Assembly (NCBI RefSeq): GCF_000282475.1
Contig: NZ_AKJF01000128.1
Coordinates: 1-46,986, forward strand
DNA length: 46,986 nt
Origin: Pseudomonas sp. GM78
GTDB taxonomy: Bacteria; Pseudomonadota; Gammaproteobacteria; Pseudomonadales; Pseudomonadaceae
Direction: 5' to 3'
Both the position numbers and the translations under genes were made by a program. This document shows, in pieces, positions 1 to 8,383 of the stretch (its first letter is position 1; the number at the start of each line of letters is the position of its first letter). A model generated the notes under the pieces. The model was not told the origin of the DNA. It saw nothing but the letters and a program-made list of their open reading frames with translations, and made no database searches.

Positions 1-107
1 GTGGTGGGGCAAAGCCTTTTGGTTCCTTTTTGGCGTTTGAAAAAGGGACTCGCCGTAAGGGCGAAACCCTAGGTGGGCGTTACCGCAGCAACGGATATGT
101 ACCAGGT
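1..107. repeat. Pseudomonas-type repeated intergenic element
   Basis: The stretch is made of short hairpin-forming parts: TCCTTTTT facing AAAAAGGGA, a CGCC/GGCG hairpin around position 51-63, and CGTTACCGCAGCAACG near 78-94. The ending (CAACGGATATGTACC) is one I recall from many intergenic copies in Pseudomonas genomes. It lies just beyond the stop of the minus-strand aldehyde dehydrogenase, so it could act as an mRNA end. The family assignment rests on memory, not on a search. Confidence 0.5.
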
Positions 108-110
108 TGA

Positions 111-1601
111 TCAGTGAGCAATACACACCGACTTGAGCTCGGTGTAAGCCTCAATCACCGCACGACCAAACTCACGCCCCATACCCGACTGCTTGACCCC
201 ACCGAATGGCATCGCCGGATCAAGCAATACGTGGGCATTGACCCAAACCGTACCCGCTTCGATGCGCGGCACCAGATTCATCGCCTTGCCCAGGTCGTTG
301 GTCCAAAGGCTGGCAGCCAACCCGTAACGGTTGTCGTTGGCCAGCGCGATGACCGCGTCTTCATCGTCGAACGGCATCACGCCCAGCACCGGACCGAACA
401 CCTCTTCGCGCGCAATGGCCATGCTGTGGTCGATGTCGGCGAGGATGGTCGGCTGGACAAAGAAGCCCTCGCCTTCCAGCAACTCGCCGCCAGCCACCAC
501 CCGCGCACCTTCCTGGCGGGCCAGCTCGATGTGCTTGAGCACGCTCTGCTGCTGCTTGCGCGACACCAGCGGGTTGATCGCCGCCGCGCAGTTCATGCCC
601 GCGCCAATCGGCATCGCCGAGACCGCCGCCGCCAGGGCCTCGACGAATTTGTCGTGGATCGAGCGATGCACGTAGAAGCGCGAAGCCGCCGCGCACACCT
701 GGCCATTGTTCAGCAGGCCACCGAGGATCGCACCCTGCACGGCTTTTTCGATGTCGGCATCGGCGAGCACGATCATCGGGTTCTTGCCACCCAGCTCCAG
801 GGAGAAGCGTGTCATGTTTTCCATGCACGCAACGCCGACGCTCTTGCCCACGGCGGTGGAGCCAGTGAACGACACTTTGCTCACCAGCGGGTGCGCGGTC
901 AGCACGCCGCCGACCGAAGCGCCGCCGCCGGTCACCACATTGAACACACCGGCCGGAATGCCCGCTTCGAGAGCCAGCTCGGCCAGGCGCATGGCGGTCA
1001 ATGGGGTTTCCATCGCCGGCTTGATGATCACCGTGCAACCGGTGGCCAGCGCCGGCATTAGTTTCCAGGCGGCGATCAGCAGCGGGAAGTTCCACGGCAC
1101 GATGCCAACCACGACGCCCACCGGCTCACGCTTGGTGAACGCCGTGAACTTGGCGCCCGGCGGCAACGGGATCGACACGTCGAAGGTCTGCCCTTCGATC
1201 TTGGTCGCCCAGCCAGACATGTAGCGCATGAACTCCACCGTGGCGTTCAGGTCCAGGGCGCGAGCCATGTTGATCGACTTGCCCTGGCTCAGGGTTTCCA
1301 GCTGTGCCAGCTCTTCGGCATGCTCTTCCACCAGGCGGGTGAAGTTCAGCAGGATGCGCTCACGGTCCGCTGGACGCAGGCCCGACCACACGCCGGACTT
1401 GAAAGCCTGGTGCGACGATTGCACGGCGCGCTCGACGATTTCCAGAGGCGCGTCAAGGGTTTGACACAGGGTTTGCCCGGTGGCCGGGTTGACCACGGCA
1501 ATGTTCTGACCTTCGGCAAACACCCACTGGCCATCGATAAAGCAGCCGTGTTGGCGATCGAGGAATGCAGCAACCTGCGGCAGGATTTCAACGTTGCTCA
1601 T
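111..1601 (-). CDS. NAD(P)+-dependent aldehyde dehydrogenase, arylacetaldehyde type
   Basis: This is a full-length (496 aa) cytoplasmic member of the ALDH superfamily that oxidises an aldehyde to its acid. Visible signature residues are N171 in PWNFP, K194 in the cofactor region (VIIKP), E269 in LELGGKNP and the nucleophile C303 in NNGQVCAAA. The overall sequence resembles phenylacetaldehyde (FeaB/PeaE-like) and indole-3-acetaldehyde (AldA-like) dehydrogenases, but the substrate cannot be read from sequence. The start has a good ribosome site (AAGGTGA). It follows a cytochrome c gene on the same strand with a 51-bp gap, suggesting a two-gene operon. The aromatic amine dehydrogenase and auxin-degradation genes elsewhere in the window make indole-3-acetaldehyde or phenylacetaldehyde attractive substrates. 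That is inference, because the gene lies about 20 kb from aauB. Confidence 0.9.
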   Translation of the reverse strand: MSNVEILPQVAAFLDRQHGCFIDGQWVFAEGQNIAVVNPATGQTLCQTLDAPLEIVERAVQSSHQAFKSGVWSGLRPADRERILLNFTRLVEEHAEELAQLETLSQGKSINMARALDLNATVEFMRYMSGWATKIEGQTFDVSIPLPPGAKFTAFTKREPVGVVVGIVPWNFPLLIAAWKLMPALATGCTVIIKPAMETPLTAMRLAELALEAGIPAGVFNVVTGGGASVGGVLTAHPLVSKVSFTGSTAVGKSVGVACMENMTRFSLELGGKNPMIVLADADIEKAVQGAILGGLLNNGQVCAAASRFYVHRSIHDKFVEALAAAVSAMPIGAGMNCAAAINPLVSRKQQQSVLKHIELARQEGARVVAGGELLEGEGFFVQPTILADIDHSMAIAREEVFGPVLGVMPFDDEDAVIALANDNRYGLAASLWTNDLGKAMNLVPRIEAGTVWVNAHVLLDPAMPFGGVKQSGMGREFGRAVIEAYTELKSVCIAH

Positions 1602-1652
1602 AAATCACCTTTCATTCAGATGGACGAGCCGGCGGGCCGGCGAAAGCGTCAA

Positions 1653-2042
1653 TTAGTGTTGTTCTTTGAGGAAGCACACCACCGCCTGGCGATCATCTGC
1701 CGAGGCCATGCCCATGTAGGGCATGTAGGTGCCAGGCACATAGGCCTGGGGTTGCGTGATCAGTTGCGCGATGTTCTCGGCTTGCCAGTCGATGTTCTTG
1801 TTGCGCATGGCTTGCGAGTAGTTGAAGCCTTCCAGCGAGCCGGACTTGCGCCCCACCACACCTGCCAGGTTCGGCCCCATCATGCCGGCCGTGCCTTTGC
1901 TCACCGCATGGCAGACCCCGCACTCATTGGCGAACAGTTCGGCGCCACGCTGCTGCTGCGGTGCGCAATCGGCAGCGACGGCGGCCTGCGCCAGAGTGAC
2001 GGACAACACAGCAACGAGGGACAAACGCAGGGTGGTGAACAT
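1653..2042 (-). CDS. periplasmic monohaem cytochrome c (class I)
   Basis: A 129-aa protein with an N-terminal Sec signal peptide (residues 1-24, cleavage near AVAAD), one CXXCH haem site (C41, C44, H45) and a likely axial methionine in PGTYMPY (M107). It belongs to the c2/c550-like small cytochromes that carry electrons from periplasmic dehydrogenases. An in-frame TTG 33 bases upstream is possible, but the ATG gives a standard signal peptide and has AAGG about 10 bases before it. It lies just upstream of the aldehyde dehydrogenase and is probably co-transcribed. That pairing is reminiscent of alcohol or amine oxidation modules, in which a periplasmic enzyme passes electrons to a cytochrome and the aldehyde is oxidised in the cytoplasm. 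Its real partner is unknown. Confidence 0.85.
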   Translation of the reverse strand: MFTTLRLSLVAVLSVTLAQAAVAADCAPQQQRGAELFANECGVCHAVSKGTAGMMGPNLAGVVGRKSGSLEGFNYSQAMRNKNIDWQAENIAQLITQPQAYVPGTYMPYMGMASADDRQAVVCFLKEQH

Positions 2043-2299
2043 GAGAAACGACCTTGAAAATCCGCGCGTTCGCAATCAAGGCGAACGCCAACACTGAAAG
2101 TGCCGAGGCTTTGGTGCTTCGGCAGGTTGAGAGGATTGTCGGTGGTCGGTGACCCGCAGGTTTTGCCCTGCCTGCCAGTTGTGTTGGCGGTTCTGCCAAA
2201 CTGCTGCACGGGCGCGATCAGCGATAGCCAGGCTTGATCCAAAGTTCTGCCTATACTGCAATCCAGCCGCCCTGATCACCTGCGCTGAGGAACTGCTGG

Positions 2300-3016
2300 A
2301 TGAATGTGACCGACTATTTTGATCGAACAAGAATCGTCAATATTGTGTCAAGAAAGGATCGCCGCGTAGAAACGGTACAAGAATTCGCGCGCAACGGTTT
2401 TCCCTTTGATCATGAAAAAGTCAGCTTTTTCCCGGCTGTAACGCCCAGTGAGGACAATGGCTTCCCGAGCCTCGGGGCCAGGGGCTGCTTCATGAGCCAC
2501 CTGGGGATACTGGAAGAAGCGATACACCTGAATGTGAAAAACATACTGATCCTGGAGGATGACATACAGTTTTCCAGGCGCATTTCCCACTATGGAAAAC
2601 AGGCCATCGAGTCCCTGGAAGGCATGGAGTGGGACATCGCCTACTTTGGCCATCCGTTTGAAGGCGACTCAAGCTCGCCCACCTGGAAAGCCGTCGACCA
2701 GCCTATACACCTGTCGCATTTCTATGCGGTAAACGGCAAATGCATTACCCGGTTGCGCGATTTCCTGCTGCAGATCCTGGAGCGCCCGCCAGGGCATCCT
2801 GACGGCGGGCCGATGCACTATGACGCCGCCCTCAATACGCTGATTCATTCGAACAAAGACGTTCAGGCCTACTATTTCACTTGGAACCTGGGCTACCAAC
2901 GACCCTCGCGCACGGACTTGCATGCGCTGTCCCTGTTCGACAGGACGCCTGTCCTGCGCGATGTCATGGGCATGCTCAGGAAGTTGAAGGCCATGAACCT
3001 GAGAAGAATTCGATAG
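2300..3016 (+). CDS. glycosyltransferase family 25 (LPS-type)
   Basis: A 238-aa protein with features of GT25 enzymes that modify lipopolysaccharide. The N-terminal VNIVSRKDRR segment (about residues 13-22) is followed by GARGCFMSHLGIL (about 60-72) and the acidic ILILEDDIQF motif (about 83-92), expected to bind the metal and nucleotide sugar. The ATG at 2300 is preceded by TGAGGAA at a good distance. No membrane segment is seen, so it probably acts at the cytoplasmic side of the inner membrane. It stands alone between the divergent cytochrome gene and an outer-membrane protein gene, and no sugar-nucleotide genes adjoin it. The transferred sugar cannot be inferred. Confidence 0.8.
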   Translation: MNVTDYFDRTRIVNIVSRKDRRVETVQEFARNGFPFDHEKVSFFPAVTPSEDNGFPSLGARGCFMSHLGILEEAIHLNVKNILILEDDIQFSRRISHYGKQAIESLEGMEWDIAYFGHPFEGDSSSPTWKAVDQPIHLSHFYAVNGKCITRLRDFLLQILERPPGHPDGGPMHYDAALNTLIHSNKDVQAYYFTWNLGYQRPSRTDLHALSLFDRTPVLRDVMGMLRKLKAMNLRRIR

Positions 3017-3068
3017 TGTTCTGACCCCGCTCTCTTTAACCAGAAACACTCCACCTTCCCTTCTCGAT

Positions 3069-3090
3069 CAGTGCACCCATGTGTGCACTG
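3069..3090. promoter_or_regulatory. perfect inverted repeat upstream of the outer-membrane protein gene
   Basis: CAGTGCAC and GTGCACTG form perfect 8-bp arms around a 6-bp spacer, 131 bases before the start at 3222. The symmetry fits a dimeric repressor or activator site. A stem-loop in RNA is the alternative, but no T-run follows it. The binding protein is unknown. Confidence 0.4.
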
Positions 3091-3221
3091 TCACCCCGCC
3101 ATGCAATCTGGCAAGCACAACCAACTCTTTGGCACCGAGGCAACAAGGCGCAAAAAATCCCGGCATTAGTATCTGGAGCGACCGCAACCCTGCGCTCAAG
3201 AACAAGAACGGATGCCACACC

Positions 3222-4544
3222 ATGCTCAAGTCCCCCTTGCTTCGCCTCTCTACACTGGCGTTGATGATCAGTGCCGGCCAGGCGAGCGCCTACGAACTCT
3301 ACGCCAGTGACGACAGTCATCTGAACGCCACCCTGGAAGCGGTTTTCGGCGTGTTCCACAGCCAGGAAAACTACGCCCTGTCGGGTCGTCTCGACGAAGG
3401 TTCGTCGTCGTGGCGCGAGGGCTACATCAAGTACGGCCTGAGCTTCGACCAGGGCCTGGCGGGTGTCGGCACCGCCTACGGCGCGGCGAACATGCTCAGC
3501 TCCGGTACTTGGGGCGACGGTGACGCCGCCGGCTTCACCGACGGTTCGGAACGCACCACCAAGTTCGAAGACGCCTACCTCGGCTGGCGCTCGAGCGATC
3601 TGTTTCCGGTGCTGGGTACCGACGGCATCGACCTGTCTTTCGGTCGCCAGAACATCATGGTCGGCGACGGCTTCCTGATCAACGGCGATGCACTGAACCT
3701 GGGCAAAGGCCTGGCCGACGGCGAGTTCAATCGCGGTGGCGCCTACTGGCTGGCGGCGCGCAAGGCCTTCGACGAAACCGCGGTGTTGCGTATCGGCGGC
3801 AAGGAAGGCTGGCGCAGTGACCTGATGTGGTTGAAATCCAACAACCGCGCCCAGGCCAAGACCGAAATGTACGTCGGTACCCTGGAGCACGTGGCCGAGG
3901 CCGGGACCGTCGGCTTGACCTACATCGACACCAAGGATGTCGACGAGGAGTTCGCCTCCCCCGCGCAACTCGAGCGCGATGGCATGAAGACCTACAGCCT
4001 GCGCGCGACCGGCAACGCCGGGGTCAAGGACCTGTTCCTCTCCGGCGAATACGCCAAGCAGGACAAACCCCACACGGCCACCGAAGACGCCTGGTACCTG
4101 GAAGCTGGCTGGACCTTTTCCGAGGCGCCATGGACGCCGTATGCCGGCTACCGCTACAGCCGTTTCTCGGAAGGCTACGACACGCTGTTCTACGGTTTCA
4201 GCCGCGGCTTCGGCACCTGGTTCCAGGGTGAAGTGGCGGGCAACTACGCCGGCCCGTTCAACACCAACTCGCGCATCCAGCAACTCAAGTTCACCGTCTC
4301 GCCACTGGAGAACCTGACCGTCGGCGCGATGTACTTCAACTTCGACACCATCGACCGCGACCTGGGCAACACCGATGGCCACGAAGTCGACCTGTACGCC
4401 GAATGGCACCTCAACGACCACATCACGGTGATGCCGCTGGTCGGTCTGTTCCAGCCGGACAAGAGCGCCGACCAGGGCGGTACGCAGTTGGGCAACAACG
4501 ACAAGAACCTCTACAGCCAGCTGATTTTCGCCAGCTCTTTCTAA
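3222..4544 (+). CDS. outer-membrane beta-barrel protein, alginate-export-like
   Basis: A 440-aa precursor. The signal peptide spans residues 1-23 (MLKSPLL...GQASA), and the mature part is rich in alternating amphipathic strands with aromatic girdles. It ends in Phe (FASSF), the usual C-terminal signal for assembly by the BAM complex. The style and length fit the alginate-export/porin-like barrel families that pass small anions or oligosaccharides, but the exact family and cargo are uncertain. The reading frame stays open upstream, yet the signal peptide fixes the start at 3222. It is followed after 53 bases by a chemoreceptor gene, so uptake and sensing of a shared compound are possible (inference). 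Confidence 0.75.
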   Translation: MLKSPLLRLSTLALMISAGQASAYELYASDDSHLNATLEAVFGVFHSQENYALSGRLDEGSSSWREGYIKYGLSFDQGLAGVGTAYGAANMLSSGTWGDGDAAGFTDGSERTTKFEDAYLGWRSSDLFPVLGTDGIDLSFGRQNIMVGDGFLINGDALNLGKGLADGEFNRGGAYWLAARKAFDETAVLRIGGKEGWRSDLMWLKSNNRAQAKTEMYVGTLEHVAEAGTVGLTYIDTKDVDEEFASPAQLERDGMKTYSLRATGNAGVKDLFLSGEYAKQDKPHTATEDAWYLEAGWTFSEAPWTPYAGYRYSRFSEGYDTLFYGFSRGFGTWFQGEVAGNYAGPFNTNSRIQQLKFTVSPLENLTVGAMYFNFDTIDRDLGNTDGHEVDLYAEWHLNDHITVMPLVGLFQPDKSADQGGTQLGNNDKNLYSQLIFASSF

Positions 4545-4552
4545 GTCATGCC

Positions 4553-4577
4553 GGGGCAGTGGCGCATCCGCTGCCCC
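4553..4577 (+). other. GC-rich hairpin between the porin-like gene and the chemoreceptor gene
   Basis: GGGGCAG and CTGCCCC pair around an 11-base centre that can itself add two more pairs. No T-run follows, so it is not a classical terminator. It sits directly before the GGAAAAAGG ribosome site of the chemoreceptor and could stabilise the porin mRNA 3' end or tune downstream expression. Confidence 0.4.
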
Positions 4578-4597
4578 CGTGGAAAAAGGCCTTTCCC

Positions 4598-6724
4598 ATG
4601 CACAGAAGATTCCTCACGATCCAGAGCAAGATCACCCTGCTCGCCGGCCTCTGTCTGGTGTTGGTGGTGGGCTTGCTGATGGGCCTGTCGCTATACCAGA
4701 CGCACAAGAGCAGCCAGCAAGTGGCCCGGGCCAGCAGCGACATGCTCGCCGACGCGGCCAGGGAACACATGCAGGCCCTGGGTAAAGTGCAGGCCATGCA
4801 AGTGCAACGCACGTTCATGCAGACCCACGAATTCGGCCAGGGATTGTCGCGGTATTTGCTGTACCTCAGGCAACTCCAGCACCAGGGCCATCTGACCCGC
4901 CAACAACTGCGCCAGGAGCTGAGCACCCAGCTTCAACAGGCCCTGATCGACAAGCCCGACCTGCTCGGGCTTTACGTCGTTTTTGAACCCGACGCCCTGG
5001 ACGGTGCCGATGCCGGCTTCGCCAACAAGCCGGAGCTGGGCAGCAACGAGACCGGACGCTTCTCCCTGTATTGGGTGCAAAGCAAACCCGGTGAACTGCA
5101 AGCGGTGATCGGCGATGAAGGCCTGCTGGCCAACACCGAGCCAGGGCCCAGCGGCACACCCTACAACGCGTTCTACACCTGCGCCCGCGACACCCGCCAG
5201 GCCTGCGTGCTGGAGCCCTACTTCGACGAGGCATCGGGCAGTCGCAAACTGGTGACCAGCGTCGCCTTCCCGCTGCTGGAGAACGGCAAGGTCATCGCCG
5301 TGGTCGGTCTCGACATCAACCTCGCCGCCTTGCAAAAGAACAGCGAGTCCAGTGCGCTGCAGCTGTTCGACGGCCATGGCCAGATCAGCATCGTCAGCCC
5401 CCGTGGCGTGATTTCCGCCAACAGCCAGGACATCAGCCGCCTCGGGCAACCGATGGACAATGCCCAGGTGATGGACGCCTTGCGCCTGGGTCAGCCGAAG
5501 GTGTTTGTCGACCCACAGCAAATCAAGGTCCTCGAACCGCTGCCACCGATTACCGGCGCCGCGCCCTGGGGTGTGCTGGTCGGCGTGCCGCAGGAAGTAT
5601 TGCTGGCACCGGTCGCCACCCTGCAAAAACAACTCGATGCCCAGGGCGTGCAAAGCACTGCGCTGGAGCTGCTGCTCGGTGGCGGCTCGGCCCTGCTTGG
5701 CCTGCTGCTGATCGGGTACACCGCACGGCGCATCACCCGGCCGCTGCAAATGCTGACTCGGGTCATGGAGGGTATCTCCCTTGGCGAGGGAGATTTGACC
5801 CGGCGCCTGCAGGTGCAGTCACGGGATGAAATCGGCCAGTTGGCTACGGCGTTCAACCGTTTTGTCGAGCGCATCCATCACTCGATCCGCGAAGTCTCGT
5901 CGGCGGCCCATGGCGTCAACGAAGGCGCCCGCCGAGTGCTGGACGCCTCCAATTCGTCGCTGGGCAATTTCGACGATCAAGCCACCCGCACCACCAGCGT
6001 GGCCGCCGCGATCAACCAGTTGGGCGCTGCCGCCCAGGAAATCGCCAACAACGCCTCCGATGCCTCGCATCAGGCCTCCAGTGCCCGGCAACAGGCCGAA
6101 GACGGTCGCCAGGTGGTGCAACGCACCATAGATGTGATGCACGAGCTGTCGGCAAAAATAAGCGCGTCGTGCGTAAACATCGAAGTGCTCAACGACAAGA
6201 CCGTGAACATCGGGCAGATCCTCGAAGTGATCAAGGGCATCTCCCAGCAGACCAACCTGCTGGCGCTCAATGCCGCCATCGAAGCGGCACGTGCCGGTGA
6301 AGCCGGCCGCGGCTTTGCCGTGGTGGCCGACGAGGTGCGCAGCCTGGCCGGCCGCACCCAGTCCTCGGCGCAGGAGATCCAGCAGATGATCGAGGAGCTG
6401 CAAGTGGGCGCCCGCGACTCGGTCACCACCATGACCGAAAGCCAGCAGCACAGCGAAGAGAGCGTCACCATCGCCAACCTCGCCGGCAGCCGCTTGAGCA
6501 GCGTGACCCAACGCATCGGCGAGATCGACAACGTCAACCAGTCTGTCGCCGCCGCCACCGAAGAACAGACGGCCGTGGTCGAGGCCTTGAACGTCGATAT
6601 CACGCAGATCAATGCGCTGAACCAGCAGGGCGTGGAGAATTTGCAGGCGACGTTGCGGGCTTGTACTGAGCTGGAGCAGCAGGCGGCGCGGTTGAATCAG
6701 TTGGTGGGGAGTTTTCGTATCTGA
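4598..6724 (+). CDS. methyl-accepting chemotaxis protein with periplasmic Cache-type sensor
   Basis: A 708-aa transmembrane chemoreceptor. TM1 is at about residues 12-34, a large periplasmic domain at about 35-352, TM2 at about 355-375, a HAMP domain at about 376-430 and a signalling coiled coil to the C-terminus. The coil contains the conserved hairpin-tip sequence around QQTNLLALNAAIEAARAGE and the following RGFAVVADEVRSLA. The periplasmic part looks like a double-Cache (PDC) sensor (LLGLYVVFEPDALDG; VIAVVGLDINLAAL). The ATG has GGAAAAAGG upstream. Longer in-frame starts inside the preceding gene are rejected because they precede TM1 with unrelated sequence. The ligand is unknown. Its neighbours are a porin-like protein upstream and an amine permease operon downstream. 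Confidence 0.92.
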   Translation: MHRRFLTIQSKITLLAGLCLVLVVGLLMGLSLYQTHKSSQQVARASSDMLADAAREHMQALGKVQAMQVQRTFMQTHEFGQGLSRYLLYLRQLQHQGHLTRQQLRQELSTQLQQALIDKPDLLGLYVVFEPDALDGADAGFANKPELGSNETGRFSLYWVQSKPGELQAVIGDEGLLANTEPGPSGTPYNAFYTCARDTRQACVLEPYFDEASGSRKLVTSVAFPLLENGKVIAVVGLDINLAALQKNSESSALQLFDGHGQISIVSPRGVISANSQDISRLGQPMDNAQVMDALRLGQPKVFVDPQQIKVLEPLPPITGAAPWGVLVGVPQEVLLAPVATLQKQLDAQGVQSTALELLLGGGSALLGLLLIGYTARRITRPLQMLTRVMEGISLGEGDLTRRLQVQSRDEIGQLATAFNRFVERIHHSIREVSSAAHGVNEGARRVLDASNSSLGNFDDQATRTTSVAAAINQLGAAAQEIANNASDASHQASSARQQAEDGRQVVQRTIDVMHELSAKISASCVNIEVLNDKTVNIGQILEVIKGISQQTNLLALNAAIEAARAGEAGRGFAVVADEVRSLAGRTQSSAQEIQQMIEELQVGARDSVTTMTESQQHSEESVTIANLAGSRLSSVTQRIGEIDNVNQSVAAATEEQTAVVEALNVDITQINALNQQGVENLQATLRACTELEQQAARLNQLVGSFRI

Positions 6725-6745
6725 CATGGATGCTGCCTGATCAAC

Positions 6746-6911
6746 CGCCATCGCGAGCAGGCTCGCTCCCACAATTGGATCTTTGTCATACACAAATATT
6801 GTGTTCACTGAAGATCCCCTGTGGGAGTGAGCCTGCTCGCGATGAGGCCAGCACATCCAACATCTCCCGCGCCTGACACTCCGTCATCGCGAGCAGGCTC
6901 GCTCCTACAGG
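6746..6911. repeat. REP triplet / REPIN (copies at 6746, 6820 and 6885)
   Basis: Three REP copies alternate in orientation (+,-,+) with core GCGAGCAGGCTCGCTCC. The first two form an inverted pair with a loop containing a TGGAT...ACACA...TGTGTT...GATCCC spacer. Nearly the same triplet with a related spacer occurs at 10686-10843. The elements separate the chemoreceptor from the permease operon and probably act as an mRNA 3' end. Confidence 0.9.
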
Positions 6912-7069
6912 GTTTGTGTCCAATCTGGCACCCACAACCAACCACATGGCATGCACGCAAACATGCCGCGCCGCACCCCGCGCGTAGTATCGAAGCGCAA
7001 AGCAACGCTGAACCCCCTCCATTTCTCACTAAAAACAATAAATCGACCTTCGGGTCGCGGGAGATTTCT

Positions 7070-8383
7070 GTGCTCAAGAAAAGTGCGTTGGGCTGGCCTA
7101 AGATCGCCGGCCTTGGAATTGCGTTGGTGGTGGCCGGGCAGTTTTCCGGCTGGAACTTTGGCCTGGCCGCCGGTGGCTGGCTGAACATGCTGATCGCCAC
7201 CTTGTTGATGGCGCTGCTGTGCGGTGGGCTGGCGTTATGCGTGGCGGAGCTGTCCACCGCGTTGCCCAGCGCGGGCGGTGTGTTCGTGTATGCGCAAAGT
7301 GCGTTCGGGCCGTTCGTGGGTTACCTCGTCGGGGTGGCTTGTGCGTTGGCCCTGACCATCGGCACCGGGGCGGCGGCGACGTTCATTTGTGCCTACACCG
7401 AGTCGATTTTCGGTCTTGGCGGCTGGCCGGTGAAAATCGCCCTGTTCGCGGTGATCATTGGCATTCACCTGCGCGGCGTGGGCGAGGCCATGGGCCTGAC
7501 GTTCATTGCCGGCGTGATTGCCGTCGTCGCCCTGCTGACGTTCGGCGTGGCCATGGCACCGCATGTCGAACTGGCCAACCTGCTGGCGTTGCCGGCGAAT
7601 GTCGCCACCCCCGTCAGCCTGGGCGGCATCTTCGCCTGCGTGCCGTTCGCGATCTGGCTGTTCATCACCGTCGAACAAACCGGCTCGGCGGCGGAAGAAG
7701 CTGAAAACCCGGGTCGCACCATGCCCCGCGGCATTCTGGCGGCCATTGGTACCTTGTTGATCACCGCGTTGGTGGTGCTGGTATGCGCACCGGGCGCCGG
7801 CGGTGTCGAACTGGTGGGCTCGGCGGGCGACCCGTTGTACGCCGCGATGTCCAGCAACAGCGCGTTCGGTGAAGGCTCGTGGCTGGCCAAGGTGATTGGC
7901 TGCGGTGGCGTATTCGGTTTGATCGCCACCTTCTTCTCCCTGGTGTACGCAGCTTCCCGGCAACTCTTCGCGATGGCTCGCGACGGCCTGTTCCCGCAGT
8001 GGCTGGGCAAGACCGGCAAACGCGGCACGCCGTATCCGGCATTGCTGCTGATCGGCGCCATCGGCTTGCCCTTGTCCGAAGTCGATCCGGCCACGGTGAT
8101 GCTCGCGGTCGTGCTGCTGCTCAACGTTTGCTACCTGTGCATTTTCGGCGCGTACCTGCGCATCAAGGGCAGCCAGCCCGGCCTGCCACGCCCCTTCCGC
8201 CTGATCGGCGGCAAGCTGGTTGCCTGGTTGGGCCTGGCCCTGACGCTGGTGGTGGTCGCCGCCTGCTTCCAGCTTGACCTGAGCATGCTGATCGCCCTCG
8301 GCGTGACCTTCGCCCTGTGTATTTTCAACTTCCTGCTGCGCACTCGCCGCACCGCCCCAATCGAGGTTCCAGACCATGCCTGA
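7070..8383 (+). CDS. APC-superfamily amino acid/amine permease (ethanolamine-permease-like)
   Basis: A 437-aa polytopic inner-membrane protein with about 12 hydrophobic helices. The N-terminal GLGIALVVAGQFSGWNFGLA resembles the start of ethanolamine permeases of the APC superfamily. The conserved EQTGSAAEEAENPGRTMPRG segment (about residues 200-219) is the family consensus after TM6. I chose the GTG start at 7070 because GGGAG lies 6 bases upstream and it begins immediately before the first helix; the open frame further upstream crosses REP DNA. Its last codons overlap the start of the PLP enzyme by 8 bases, so the two are translationally coupled. The substrate is probably an amino alcohol or related amine, given the kinase and PLP enzyme behind it (inference). 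Confidence 0.88.
   Translation: MLKKSALGWPKIAGLGIALVVAGQFSGWNFGLAAGGWLNMLIATLLMALLCGGLALCVAELSTALPSAGGVFVYAQSAFGPFVGYLVGVACALALTIGTGAAATFICAYTESIFGLGGWPVKIALFAVIIGIHLRGVGEAMGLTFIAGVIAVVALLTFGVAMAPHVELANLLALPANVATPVSLGGIFACVPFAIWLFITVEQTGSAAEEAENPGRTMPRGILAAIGTLLITALVVLVCAPGAGGVELVGSAGDPLYAAMSSNSAFGEGSWLAKVIGCGGVFGLIATFFSLVYAASRQLFAMARDGLFPQWLGKTGKRGTPYPALLLIGAIGLPLSEVDPATVMLAVVLLLNVCYLCIFGAYLRIKGSQPGLPRPFRLIGGKLVAWLGLALTLVVVAACFQLDLSMLIALGVTFALCIFNFLLRTRRTAPIEVPDHA

Noticed and set aside
114-1061. Long open frame opposite the aldehyde dehydrogenase gene
   Set aside because: It mirrors the coding frame of a well-conserved enzyme on the other strand and has no family signature; GC-rich DNA often leaves such antisense frames open.
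3036-4421. 461-codon open frame opposite the beta-barrel gene
   Set aside because: The plus-strand protein has a signal peptide and a C-terminal Phe, and the antisense product is low-complexity-like.
6746-6911. Possible CRISPR array
   Set aside because: The repeats alternate in orientation and spacing, as REP/REPIN elements do, and there are no cas genes.
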